From Dillenia suffruticosa (taxonomy: Eukaryota; Streptophyta; Magnoliopsida; Dilleniales; Dilleniaceae): DNA of 64,000 nucleotides. Of the stretch, positions 24,843 through 42,916 are shown in pieces. The stretch is taken from positions 2,221,501-2,285,500 of the forward strand of contig JAVTVX010000026.1 of NCBI GenBank assembly GCA_033439265.1, given 5' to 3'. The translations under genes and the position numbers were made by a program. Every line of letters starts with the position of its first letter. Within the stretch, counting starts at the first letter, position 1. The notes below the pieces were generated by a model that was not told the DNA's origin, did not search any database, and saw only the letters and a program-made list of their open reading frames with translations.

Positions 24843-25245
24843 TTGATTTCAATTTTAAAATCGTAATCCCAATTTTAAAACTCTAATTTCAATTTCAAAA
24901 CCATAATCTCCATTTTAAAACCATAATTTCAATTTCAAAACCCTAAATTTAAATTTAAAACTCTAATTTCAATTTCAAAACTCTAATTTAAAATTTAAAA
25001 CCCTAATTTCAAAACCCTAATTTTAATTTCAAAACTTTGATTTTAAATTTAAAATCCTAATTTCAATTTCAAAATCTTAATCCCAATTTTAAAACCCTAA
25101 TTCCTAATTTCATTTTCAAAACCCTAATCTCAATTTTAAAACCCTAATTTCAATTTCAAAACCATAATTTTAAATTTAAAACCCTAATTTCAATTTTAAA
25201 ACCCTAATTTCAAAACCCTAGTTTCAATTTTAAAAACCCTAAAAT
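24843..25245. repeat. AT-rich minisatellite, about 20-bp unit
   Basis: About 20 imperfect units close to AAAACCCTAATTTCAATTTC, with variation in the linker (CTCTAA, CCATAA, CCCTAA). It lies just upstream of the PMD pseudogene's N terminus. Although it contains CCCTAA, the unit is not the telomere repeat. Confidence 0.85.
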
Positions 25246-25585
25246 ATAAACAATTTGGACAAGGAAATGCATAAATTACAAACCTTAATTTCGCTTGTTG
25301 TTGCATAATGACAAAACCCTAACATGATGAATTCTCATAAAAATGACAAAATCTTAACAGAATAAATTCGCGTAACAATGATAGAACCCTAAAACATAAG
25401 CTATTAGAGTAATAAAACCAAACAAACGAGACATAAGGACAATGATCTACCTTGGATAGATGATCTTCGCTGCTGGAGATGAGAGCAGTCTGACTTTCAA
25501 CCTTCGTAGGGAGTCATCGTAGTGCAGAGACGGAGAGCAGAAGGAGAATGAATTAACGTTCTGGAAATGGGCATTTAGCTCGTAG

Positions 25586-25610
25586 GTTTCGCACTTGCAG
25601 AGTGCGAAAC
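25586..25610. repeat. Perfect 10-bp palindrome (hairpin)
   Basis: GTTTCGCACT, loop TGCAG, AGTGCGAAAC. It is GC-richer than its surroundings and sits within a 91-codon minus-strand open frame (25447-25722) of no known family. Confidence 0.75.
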
Positions 25611-26000
25611 TGGATTTCCAAAAAAAAAAAGGTAAAAAAATCCTTAAAAAGAACATATAAAAACCTTGATTTCGCATTCTCAGACTACAAATTCGATACT
25701 TTGGGAATAAAAAAATTATCATATTTAAATAATTTTTTTAAAATACCAATATTTTAGTAAATAACCCCCATTTTGGGGTACGAGAGAACAAGTAAGAAAA
25801 TAAGTGGGCTTGAAAAAAATTGATCATTCTCCATTAAAGGCATTTGGATTGTATACAATAGATGATGATATAATTTTGTGATATTTTCTCAATCTAAAAT
25901 ATCTAATCGTCGGGAAAGAGATAAGTGATTCTAACCCTACTTGGATTCTGGAATTTTTTGCACCAAAATTATTTGTTAGTTTGTTTTAAAACTATGATTG

Positions 26001-27049
26001 GTATCAGACACTCTTGGATAGTTTCCTGCCTCTCTAGGATATTTAAAAAAATTATGAAAAATGCCATGGATATTTTTTATTGGGCATTAATGGCAACTTG
26101 ACATAGACTTGACGGAATGATCTCAATTTAATATGGTAGTATGCTTATGACATTAGAAATAAATATACAAAATTTGGTATTCATTTGTTGAGTACATCAT
26201 GAGATATTACAAACTCTAGCTGAAATTTAATGCACTTGTATCTTTAAAAATATTATGTTTAGTAATATAAAATTTTTATGGTTAGATTTCTCATGAAAAA
26301 TGCTTTTCAACCATATAAATAACGTGAAAAATGGTTAAGAATTGAAAAAAATATGGCCATTCAAAGTTGGAATCGCATTGCAAAAATTTTTAAAATGCAG
26401 AAGAAGATGAATAGTTTCTGATGGTCATTCCCACTCTCGGAGATTGTGCGTGCAGCCCAAATGCCAGGGTAGAAATGTCCGATTGAAAATTCAAGACAAT
26501 AGTTAAGTATCGAAAATAGGGGTAACTAAAATTTCATGGCCGTCCGTTGCCGAAAAAGTGGTGTGTGGCCTCATGCGCTGGCGGAGGCATTTGAGGATGA
26601 CCATTTTCTTTTTATTTTTGCACAACCACACATGGCGGCGCATGGGGGTAAGTGCAAGGTGTGTTTTGCTCGGAATTTTTATGAAAATAATTTTCAAGTC
26701 CCTCCAATTTTTTTTTTTATAATTTTTAATTTATTTTTCAGAGTTGAAAAATATATTTTTTTTATTTCTAAACTTGAAAATTATTTAAAATTATAGAAAA
26801 ATTATTTCCGATACACGAAAAATTTTGAAAATTTTTACATAAGTTGAGAAAATTAGTTTCTTAATTTTGGTTATCTGGATGAAGATTCATTTTTCATTTA
26901 TCATTTGTTTGAATTTTTGCTCATTCATTTACATTTGAAATTAGTTTTTCTAACATGTAATTGTTTGAAATTTGAGTAAATATTTTTAAAATAAATATTT
27001 TGAGATTTATTATAATATTATTGTTGGTTTCATGCCTACCTAATATTGT
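26001..27049. other. AT-rich, nothing recognised
   Basis: Very AT-rich DNA with no protein motif. A slightly GC-richer island at 26530-26670 has overlapping open frames on both strands with no family signature. Confidence 0.5.
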
Positions 27050-27400
27050 TCCCATTTTCAGGGAAAATGATAATAATCAAACACATTTTGGAAAGTCTTT
27101 TGGATCTCTGGGGGAGTGAAAGAGATTTGAGAATTTTAGAGCATTTGATGAAATTAGGTCAAATGTTAACTTACAAAATGGATCCAACTCATATTGTGTT
27201 GGAACATTTGAAAATCATGAAAAAGAAACACTTGAAATTTATTAAATTAGGTGATGCATTTTGGGGGATGATGTGTACATACTGGGAAATTCTCTACCTC
27301 CTTGTTGGGATAGCATGGTTGATGAATTGTTTGTTGAGAATGGACACATGATTCTTGATGATATGAGACCATTATTAATAGAAAAATAAAAAATAAAAAA
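27050..27400 (+). mobile_element. Possible copia gag fragment
   Basis: One frame contains LPPCWDSMVDELFVENG followed by MILDDMRPLLIE, which resembles the 'LP..W..LV..L' segment of copia gag (UBN2 family). It is not continuous with the copia relic that follows, so it would belong to a separate older fragment. Confidence 0.35.
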
Positions 27401-28104
27401 TATAGAGAACCAAATGAAAAAAATGTTATCCCAAAATATAAATAGTTCCCCACAAACCGTAAATTGATTTACTTCTAAAGATAGGCTAAGGGAATTGTAA
27501 ATATGATATTTCAAATGGATTTGTCCTGAACGATATAATTTATATACACGTTTTTTTGTGTGTATTATGGCTGTTGGTTAGAAGTATGATTATATAATAG
27601 ATGAACTTTTAATTTTTTTAATGTAAAGTTTCTTTTAAATAATTGTTGCCTATATTTATTGAATTGTATTATCATGTAGAAAAAAAATGGTCTCTTGAAT
27701 GAAAATTTTGAATTGATAGAATTTGAGTAATTTTTATTCAAAATTGAAACATTATTTAAATACTTTATATATTTAAATGAAAAATTTAAATTAGTAGAAT
27801 CTAAATAATTTTCATATAGAATTATAATATTATTTAAATATTTTGTGTATTTAAGTGGGAGCTTTTAGTTGAAAAAATTTGAGTAATTTTTATCTAAAAT
27901 TTATTGAATTTTGTAATTTTTAATTAAAATTGTGATGGTAATACATTAGAATTATAGATGATAATTGAGAATTTAGTAAACTTTCGTTTCCATATCTAAT
28001 ATTGATTTATCATGAATGTTAATTTTGAATAACAAAATTATATGCTTGATATGAGTATTACTATCAGTGTTCACAGTCTTAAAAATTCAAATTATAGTAT
28101 CGAA
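27401..28104. other. AT-rich; expected place of the 5' LTR of the copia relic
   Basis: No coding motif. A degenerate primer-binding-like sequence (TAGTATCGAAATC, compare TGGTATCAGAGC) lies at about 28096, just before the gag start. I could not match this stretch to the 3' flank by eye. Confidence 0.35.
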
Positions 28105-31100
28105 ATCTATTATTTTGAGCTTGAATAGAAGTGACAAATTAAATGGCGACGAATATAAGATATGACACCATAAAATGTGGAACGTGCTAAAAGAATAAGA
28201 TGCCTTGAAAGGTATCAAGCATGTCAAGCAAGACCCTGGTGTAGGCTGCTGCTCTGTAAAGGAGAGAACAAGATGCTTACCAGGTGTGAAAAAGGATAGA
28301 TTTCATTGCTCGAACAACCCTGGTCAACTTTGTGATTGATAGCACGATATTCAAGTGTGAACAATATGTGACTGTTCTTGATTTTTGGTGTGTCTCAGGA
28401 TAAAACATGGAGATACCAGTGATATATCTTAAACAAATGACCGTAATATTTGATACCTATGAAAAACGATATTGTCACAGTATCAAATAGTAATTAAGGG
28501 TCAGGTCTAATATGATTAGAAAGTGATAGTTATGTGGTCATGTCCTCTCTGATGAAAAGAAAGTTCAAATTTTGATCCGATTTTTTACTTACAAGTGGGA
28601 GCACTTGAAAATCTATTTGATTCACAATGTAGTGTAAAGATTTTCTCACATGTTGCTCGTCACGTTGAGCATGAGGGTAAGCGGCTTGGTAGTATAAGAC
28701 TACAACAGATGCTTTTGTTGTAAAGTTTAGTTCCAAGAGAGTTTTGAACTCTAAACATGAGAGTGAATAGAATGAAAGCCAGAAAGGAAAAGAAACTAGA
28801 GATGGATCACAAAAGAACAACTTCGGGTATAAGAATAGACTGAGAGATACTTGAGTTTTTCGTTGAATGTCTTCTGGTAGGAGATATATCGTTATATGGA
28901 GCAATACAAAAGTGTAGGTTAGAAAAGTTGACATTTATAAATTAGAGTTACAAAATGACCAAACTCTCATTTTGCAAGATGTTATCTACGTGTCAAAAAT
29001 TTAATAAAATTTAATATCTGTTCTTGTTCTTTTTTGAAATATGGCTATGTTTTGAACTTTCAAAAAAATATGGTTAGTTTATTTTGAATGAAATGTATTA
29101 TTCTGTATAATTTGTAAATAGTTTTATAATTTTGTAATGTGATGGACGAATATTTAACTATTGAGTTAAACATTGTCATATTTGTAAAATGATGAGAAAA
29201 CCATTTGGAATGATCATACGTGCTAAATTTCCATTACTATTAGTTCATTCAGACATTTGTGATCCAATAAATGTGAAGGTAAAACATGAAACTTTGTATT
29301 TCATTATGTTCATAGATGATTTTACTTGATTTGGTCGTATCTATTTGATTTCTCAAGTGTGAAACACTTGAGTGCTTTATATATTATATGAGTGATGTAA
29401 AGAATCGAATAGATAGATGACGTGAATATCTATTAGATCGAATTAAGAATCTTTGTAATGAAAGAGATATAATTTGATATTTGACCATTTCTTATACACC
29501 TTAGTAGAGTAGTGTTATAATGAGAAACAATAGGATATTGTTGGATATGACAAGATCCATGATTGTGCAAACTAACTTCTTGATTTTCTTTTGGTGAGTT
29601 ATCTTGTTAATTGCGGGTTATATTTTGAATAAAGTGTCTTCAAAACCAGTACTATTGACATTATATAAAATTTGAACTGGTAAAAATCCGAGTCTGAGTA
29701 ACCTCAGACCACAAGGATCGACCATCTGTATTAAAGATTTTTCCAATAAGTTTGAAAAAATGGATTCCCGTAAAAGTAAGAGTATCTTTATAAGATACTC
29801 CAACTACTATAAAAGTTAAATATTCATTGGTAAAAAGAAGATAGTACTATAGCAGAGATTGGATTATGGATGTCACATTTTTAGAAAATGAATTTCCCAA
29901 TAAAAGTGACATGAATGATATAGAGTCTTTATTTGAATTATTTAATTTAAAGGATGGTTCTATCTATAATAAATCATTGGAATGATATTGATTCTAGTGG
30001 GAGAGATTTAAATTCTACTGATTTGATTGAATTACAAATACCGAAAAGTGTTAGAAAAAGTGTATCCAAGCGTTACTTTGAAATTAAAGGGTACATATTT
30101 ATTGTGTTTCCAAAAAATGAAAAAGAGCCTAAAATATATATAAGACTTTATCTAGTCTTGTCAAGAATGATTGGACAAAAGCGATGAAAAAAATTGAAAT
30201 CAATGAGATCCAACTATATTTTAGAAATTGGTTGAACTTTTGTTGGGATGCAAGATTATTGAGAACAAATTGGTTTTTAAAACGAAACGTAAGACAAATG
30301 GAACTATTGAAAGGTATAAAGTTCAATTAGTAGTAAAATGTTACACTCAGTAAAAGAGTATTAATTATGAGGAAATCATTTTCTGATAGTGAGATTCATC
30401 TCCTTTCGCCTATTGTTGGCAATAGTGGACAATTTAGATTTGGAATTTCGTCAAGTATATGTGAAAACTATCTTTCTCAGTGGAGAATTTGAGGAAAAAG
30501 TCATTATGACACAACCAGAAGGTTTTGCCATTAAAGATCAGGAAAAAAGAATATATAAATTGAGTAGATTAATTTATAGACTTAAATACTCTTCTTGACA
30601 ATGGTATTTGAGATTTCATATAGGTGTGATCTTTTACGATTTGGTCATGATAGACGAAAACCATTGTGCCTATATTGAGAATTCCGATGACAAATTTGTA
30701 ATTCTATCCCCATATATCGAGAAAATATTGTTAGTCGCGAATGATAAAGAGTATGTCCTTCAAATTCTGAAATTGTTGTATTCTAATTTTTGAGATAAAA
30801 GATATGAGTTGAGATGGATTGTGAATTAAAATTCATAGGGATCGTTCCAAGAGATTTGAGATTATCTTAAGAGTCTCATATTATAAAATCTCTGAAACGA
30901 TACAAAGTTAAAAACTGTAAATCCATTAATACTCCTGTAGCTAAAGACAATAGTCTAAGTGATGCAAAACGTCCTAAAATTCATGAATAAATGAAATGTC
31001 CAGAGTACTATATTGTAACATGGTTACAAGCTTGATGTATGCTATGATGTATATTTATCCGACATTTGTCATGTTGTCGGTTTGATTAGCAGGTATCTGT

Positions 31101-31665
31101 CCAATTTAGAGAAGAGTGATTAGATTGCTATGAAAAAGATATTGAGATAACTAAATGGAATTGTAAATTATTTTCTTCGTTATTAAGAAAAGAATCTAGT
31201 ATTGAAAAGATACACAATTGTCAATTGAGGAGGTGATTTAGATGAGAGAAAATTTACCTCTAGTTATATTTGCTTACTCAATGATAGCGCTATCTCATGA
31301 AAGAGTAAGAAACAAATCTGTATATTTCTTTTTACGATGGAAGCAGAATTGTGGCCTGAGTTTCCACAGTTCATGGAGAAGTTTGGTTGAATAAATTTTG
31401 TAACATTTAGAAGTAATAAATAGTTTAGTGCGAGTTATGATTTTGTGACAATAAGTTGCCTTGTTTGCGTTAAAGACTCCAAATATGATGGCAAAACCAA
31501 ATATAGATACAAAAATCAATCTTGTTAGAGACATGATTGAAAAAACGGGTAGTAACACTAAAGTACATATCTACACATTTGTTAGTGGTTGATTTTTTTA
31601 CAAATCCAGCACTTAAAGACATGTTTGTGAGACATGTTAGAGTACCTGAGTTGCGTAAATTATGA
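28105..31665 (+). mobile_element. Ty1/copia retrotransposon relic (gag-pol, many breaks)
   Basis: Motifs run in the copia order. Gag: HVKQDPG, SDEKKVQILIRFFTYKWEHL, VARHVEHEGKRLGS (28105-28830). Protease/GAG-pre-integrase: LILQDVIYVSKI (about 28940). Integrase: AKFPLLLVHSDICDP (about 29230). Reverse transcriptase: GCKIIENKLVFKTKRKTNGT (30245) and LDLEFRQVYVKTIFLSGEFE (30436). RNase H: TMEAELW (31336), then ...ADFFTNPALKDMFVRHV-like ending near 31640. Dozens of stops and frameshifts mean it cannot be functional. In the reverse transcriptase, the usual DV-T-FL-G-L segment is recognisable as VYVKTIFLSGEF. Confidence 0.8.
30389..30598 (+). pseudogene. Copia reverse transcriptase fragment
   Basis: Longest intact frame of the copia relic (69 codons). 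The visible segment VIMTQPEGFAIKDQEKRIYK is the conserved 'M.QP.GF' block of Ty1/copia reverse transcriptase, followed by LSRLIYRLKYSS (usually KLKKSLYGLKQSP). The frame stops immediately afterwards. Confidence 0.8.
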
Positions 31666-32774
31666 CAATATTTGTAATTGTAATTATAATTATATACAGA
31701 GTATATTTAAAGTAATGTTCATATTTATTGACATTTGAATTTTGTTTTGTATCCAAAATTCTTGTGTCTACTTTTAAAAATATGTTGAACAAATCTTGAG
31801 ATTCGTTCTCTAACACGAACAATCGTCTCTAATGATTACGTGACATGTAAAGATGAAACAGTATTAATTTGTGATGGATTAACATATATATGCCATTTTG
31901 GTTAAATACTAAGATAAAATTACCGGTTAAATATAAATATGTGGTAATCGAAATAAATTTCTCAAAATGCATTAAATTTGTTTAATAGTCATGTGTAAGT
32001 TTTTCTTAATATTGTGAGATTTTTTGAGAACTTGTAAAAAGGAAAACTCAAATCAGATGTTGTGTACACTTGAATTAAGACATGTATGATACTTTATTTT
32101 TAGAAATGAAAACATACACTTTCAGAAAGGAAGAAATAGTATTGTAATACGTATTTCATACCACGTGTGCGTATATGACCATATGGGTAATGAGATGGTA
32201 CGTCCCTTTTCATCTCATTGTGTGAGATCCGGAAGTAGATATACAATCTCAATTTACATTCTTAAGAGTTTCATCTTTTTCTTAAAATTTTATTTTAGTG
32301 TTGTTATTTTAACGTGTCACAAAAAAACTATGGTTGATTCAGTTTGATAATACATGTTTAGGAAAGCAACTAAAATAATATTGAAAGTTAGTAGTATGAA
32401 AGTAAAACTAATTTTAATTGACACATTACTTTATATTCACAAACTAGCTAATTATGTCTGTGACTTAGTGTTTAATGACATAATTATGAATACATAATTG
32501 GATTTGAATCAAATATACTTTTATATTATTTTGATGGATGAGAGATATGTTGATTATGTTGAGTAAAAGAAGTTTGAGGTATAGCGAAAAATGATTTTTT
32601 CATCACCACATCAAAAGTGAGCTGCTATATATTCTTAACTGGTGTATAGCCTTGGAGCTCTTGATATTTCGCAGGTTACACGATCCACTTGTCTGTATAA
32701 AATTTATGATATTGGATTATAACGATTATGCTATATGTGAATTTAACTCTCATGTGTGAACGAGAGATATTAGA
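31666..32774. other. Probable 3' LTR region of the copia relic
   Basis: AT-rich, non-coding, directly after the RNase H end. Its position suggests a 3' LTR but no matching 5' copy was found. Confidence 0.35.
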
Positions 32775-33255
32775 ATTGGGTATGGGGCTACCCTTTGGTA
32801 GACCGGACCTATAACCCTTATTCATATTTGATTTTGAAAAAGGTAGTTATTATTATTATTATTTTTGAAACCACGTCAACTGCACTTATGTCTTTTATCT
32901 CTCTCTCTCAAGTTAACTCCCCAAAAAGGAAACTTCCCATTTTGTTTTTTGTTTTAAACAGTGACGGGAACAAAAGATAAAAAAGGCACGAAGCCATTGG
33001 GGTAAGAGAGAATAAGTAAGAAAATAAGTGGGTCCCTCACATTTTTTTTTTTGAAAAAAAAGAAATATGGTTTGAAGAAAAATTAATTATTCTTTATTCA
33101 AGGTATTTGGATTGTAAACAATAGATGATGATTCAATTTTACGATCTCTTTTTGACCTATAATATCCAACCGTTGAAAAGAGATAAATTATTCTAACCCT
33201 AGTTAGATTTTGAAATTTTTTACTTGAAAAATTATTTGTTGGTTTATTTTAAATA
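32775..33255. repeat. Repeat A copy 2 (continuous)
   Basis: Runs from GAATTGGGTATGGGGCTACC through TTATTCATATTTGATTTTG and AACTCCCCAAAA to AGAGAATAAGTAAGAAAATA, AACAATAGATGATGATT and TTCTAACCCTAGTTAGATT. This uninterrupted copy shows that copies 1 and 3 have insertions. Confidence 0.7.
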
Positions 33256-34024
33256 AAAGAATTTTTTTAATCAATTGATATCTGGATCCATACTCTGACT
33301 ATCAGTTTGAATATTATTGGCTTAATTTTGGGGGATCTCTCTAACGTAGTTTTTCCAATCCTAAATTTTAAATTCAAAATTTAATTAAAAAATTTAATAT
33401 CTTTACCTATGCCGTATATCAATAGGCCTACTACACATTCAAACAATTTAGGACTCCATGGGACATATTATATTCTATCTAAAATTCCAGAAACTTCATA
33501 ACATTCATTACACTTGCAATATAAACAAATTAAAAATTCATTTTTATCCAAATATTTAAGAAGAATAGGAATTTTAATTTTCAAATGAAAATACCTCATA
33601 CTTTTTATCATACCCATTATCTCCGCAGACTAGATTCTGTGCATGGGAAGTGGCATAAGTGCATTCCTCCCTTCTCAAATCCATGTATACAAAATGAGAG
33701 TTTGACAATCCCCCTGAAAATTGATCGTGCTTATCTCAAATCGATAATTGAGCCTGCTTTGATACCAATTAATATAGAACGAAAGCAAAGTTGTTGAGAA
33801 ATCCATCCCATAGGATTAAACCGAGTCAGTAAAAAGGAAAAACTGAAAAGCATATTAATAATCAAAGTTTAAAGTCCAAATATTTTTATGTATCTTAGAG
33901 AGTTTATTATAGACCTAAAACTCCAAAATAAAATAGGAAAGCAATAACAAAATTCTAATACAATACTTATAAGTTTAGAAAGATGGAAATTGACTCCCAC
34001 CTAAACAATCCTCAATTAAGGAAA
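33256..34024. other. AT-rich, possible minus-strand LTR element end
   Basis: On the minus strand, TGGTATCAAAGCAGGC (33752-33767) looks like a primer binding site complementary to initiator tRNA-Met. That would place a short minus-strand LTR at about 33770-34020. No partner LTR or coding sequence was seen. Confidence 0.35.
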
Positions 34025-34790
34025 GTACGGGTTGAAAAATAAGTGTGGTTCGCCTATGAGGGCAAACCCACAAACCTATTCTAATTTAAATTTGAAATTT
34101 GAATGAGAAGTTAGAAGAGGGTGGGAGTTGTTGTTTTGATAACCACCGCAACTTCTCTTTTTTTTGTTTTTTTTTTCAAGAAAAAAAAGATTTCCTCTCA
34201 CTATTAGAAAACAAGATATTAGTAATGAAATTATTTGTTGCTGATAGTAAATATTCCGTCGTTAAATTTATTATTGATAGTTTTAGTTTTTGAAATTAGC
34301 GATAAATTAACGATAAAAATTTTTCGTACCAATAGTTTTAGTATCTGAAATCAACGATGGAAAATTTTCATCGTTAAAATTCTATTGCTAATCCATCGCT
34401 CATAGTTTTAGTCTCTGAAATCAAAACGAAAAATTTCCGTCGTTAATTTGCATCGCTAATCTATCACTGATCTGTCGACGATTTTTATTTTTTTTATTTT
34501 CTGTTTTCTTGTAGTGTCTCTTCTAATCTCTCTCCCAACTTGTTTTCAATGTGAATTTTGAACACCAGAGAAGTAGTACATTTTGTATAATGTGTGAGAG
34601 AGAACATCTTCTCATCATCGAAGACAGGGCAATTGTCATTTTTCTTCACTGTGGTATTTAGATTATGAATAATAGAGGTGATTTAATTTTGTGATATTTT
34701 CTCAATATAAAATATTCAAAAATAAGTGATTTTAACTCAACTTAGATTTTAAAACTTTTGCATATGAAATACATTTGTTGATTTGATTTA
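34025..34790. repeat. Repeat A copy 3, split by a MITE
   Basis: The left part (CGGGTTGAAAAATAAGTGTG, TTCGCCTATGAGGGCAAACC, 34025-34120) and the right part (ATTTTGTGATATTTTCTCAA, AAATAAGTGATTTTAACTC, 34675-34790) match the other copies. The segment between is interrupted by the MITE at 34199-34516. Confidence 0.6.
34199..34516. mobile_element. CACTA-like MITE 1 (318 bp, TSD TCT)
   Basis: Ends CACTATTAGAAAACAAG and, on the other strand, CACTACAAGAAAACAG. They are flanked by the 3-bp duplication TCT (34196-34198 and 34517-34519), as in CACTA transposons. The interior consists of short sense and antisense blocks of the type TTAGCGACGGA and TCCGTCGTTAA, so the element could form a long hairpin. 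No coding capacity. Confidence 0.85.
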
Positions 34791-35230
34791 AAATCTTCCT
34801 TAAGCAATCCTAATAAAACTCAAATTAAATCGTAGAAACCCTAGTTAACTAAAACTCAAATTATTTTCTTCACTGCCGCTGCCATGTGGCTGCCCCCGCT
34901 GCATCTTGGAACTCCTTTTGGGCTACAAATTTGTCCCCTGATTCGTTCTAGAATGTTGACTTTAGGGGTCTTCCTTTGTACATCAGTATGGATGCTTGAA
35001 TTTAACATTTCTTGTATGGAAGACAAATGCATTGGTAACAACTCTTCATTCCAACTGCATTAACATTCCCTGGAGTTGTTTATGTATGTCCTCTTTGGAC
35101 TTTCAAACTCTTTACTGTTGGTTTCAAAGGACAGAATACCTTCAATGAATACCCATTAAGCACCCTAATGGCATTCTCCCCAGTTGTCAAATAGGCTACA
35201 TCATAACTGGCGCTAGACTTAATCACTTAG
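34791..35230. other. Repeat-derived, nothing firm
   Basis: A GC-richer patch at 34870-34950 resembles 21741-21785. The minus strand of 35100-35220 has a short frame without a family I recognise. It may be part of the gypsy fragment that follows. Confidence 0.4.
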
Positions 35231-35670
35231 CCCGTTTTCCTTCCATTTTGAGAGGGGATTGCCATAGATTTACATGCACAAGCAGGAGAAGAATGTGTTG
35301 TCAGGGAAAGATTTTTGTGTTGGCCTACATTCATGGTTTGGTCCTAATCAATTCTAGGACCTCTTGGGAGAATTAGTCAAATTGCAGCAGTCTGACTTGG
35401 TAGGTGATTATCAGAATCGATTTGAAAAACTACTCTCAAGGTGGAGCACTTAAAGACCAGAAAGTTGGTTGTTATGTTGGTCTGCCACCTTTAGACCTAA
35501 GAGGGTCATGTCTTGCTTGGCTATTATGGAAGTCTAAGTCAGCAATTGTCACCTGCTGTTACCGGCGTGCAATTGCAATGTTAGATTTGTTCTCGGATAC
35601 CATATGCCCAACAAAATCCAGGCCAAATTTTATCATTTATAGAAACAAGTTGCATTCCCAGAATACGTAA
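35231..35670 (+). mobile_element. Ty3/gypsy gag fragment
   Basis: One frame reads KQEKNVLSGKDFCVGLHSWF, then LGELVKLQQSDLVGDYQNRF and EKLLSR. This is the retrotransposon gag core (the 'F...RFGP..F.DP.GEL.KLKQ.G.V.EYQ..FE.LL' pattern). Stops and a frameshift break it, and neither LTR nor pol was found nearby. It ends about 140 bp from the stop codon of the endoglucanase gene. Confidence 0.65.
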
Positions 35671-35810
35671 GTCACTACAATGACCAAGTTAAAATTTGAT
35701 GGCATAAAAAAGGAAATTATCATATAATATTAACAAAACCACTCTCTTGCAACACACAAAATTATTTCCCATCTTTGTGAAATCTCTCCTCAGCGTTAGT
35801 GCAGTCAATG

Positions 35811-42434
<6,624 letters not shown>

Positions 42435-42811
42435 TAAAGATGGGATAGGTCTGGTTCCTGGATGGGCCCAGGAACTGTGGGCCAATTCGGCCGCGGTTCT
42501 TAGGGCTTCCAGGGCCGGTTCAAAAAAATTTACTTGGAATCGGCTTGACTTGGTGAACCAGCCTCGTTGAACCAGGGTGTGCTGGGACAGTCCGGTTCGA
42601 TGATTTTTCAAAGTGAAAAATTTCAAAAAAAAATGGCGATTGGAACCAAGACGGGCTGGTTTCATGCTGTTCGGTTAAAAAAAAAATAGGAACTGGACCG
42701 GCCCTATTACTGTAGTGGGCCGATCCAGTTCTGGGTCTGTTACCCCAGGCTGGTTTCCGGTCCATGCCACAGTGGGGCAGGTTGGCCGAAATCGACCCAA
42801 TCCCATCTCTA
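42435..42811. mobile_element. Non-autonomous hAT element (377 bp, 8-bp TSD)
   Basis: Terminal inverted repeats TAAAGATGGGATAGGTC and TAGAGATGGGATTGGGTC (right end read on the minus strand). The 8-bp duplication GCAATAAT at 42427-42434 and 42812-42819 is perfect. The interior is GC-richer (GGGCCGGTTC-like blocks) and non-coding. The ends resemble those of the larger hAT element at 48469-51471. Confidence 0.88.
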
Positions 42812-42916
42812 GCAATAATAGTGGTAATTTTTCTACTATCTTTTTGTATAACCGAAAAGAATATTAAAATTATTGAGAATTAAATTATAGTTTTCCTCCT
42901 TTCTATATTATCTTGA

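Larger units (their letters stand above)
22346..25765 (-). mobile_element. Insertion carrying a PMD pseudogene (class uncertain)
   Basis: Boundaries are inferred only from the break in repeat A. It contains the PMD pseudogene, a minisatellite and a palindrome. PMD genes are known to travel with Mutator-like and other plant transposons, so a MULE is the leading guess. I did not find convincing terminal inverted repeats or a 9-bp duplication. Confidence 0.4.
22150..26000. repeat. Repeat A copy 1, split by a PMD-carrying insertion
   Basis: The left part (about 22150-22345: GGGTACGGGTCCGCC, GAGGGCATATCCGACCC, TTATTCATATTTGATTTTG, CT-rich tract, AACTCCCCAAAA) and the right part (about 25766-26000: GAGAACAAGTAAGAAAATAA, AATAGATGATGA, TTCTAACCCTA) are continuous in copy 2 at 32775-33255. 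About 3.4 kb between them is therefore an insertion. The element class of repeat A is unknown; it has no coding capacity. Confidence 0.6.

Noticed and set aside
24843..25245. Interstitial telomere repeat
   Set aside because: CCCTAA occurs once per unit of about 20 bp; it is not a tandem CCCTAAA array.
28530..28934. A 134-codon minus-strand frame as a gene
   Set aside because: It is the shadow of the plus-strand copia gag, whose motifs are recognisable in the correct order.
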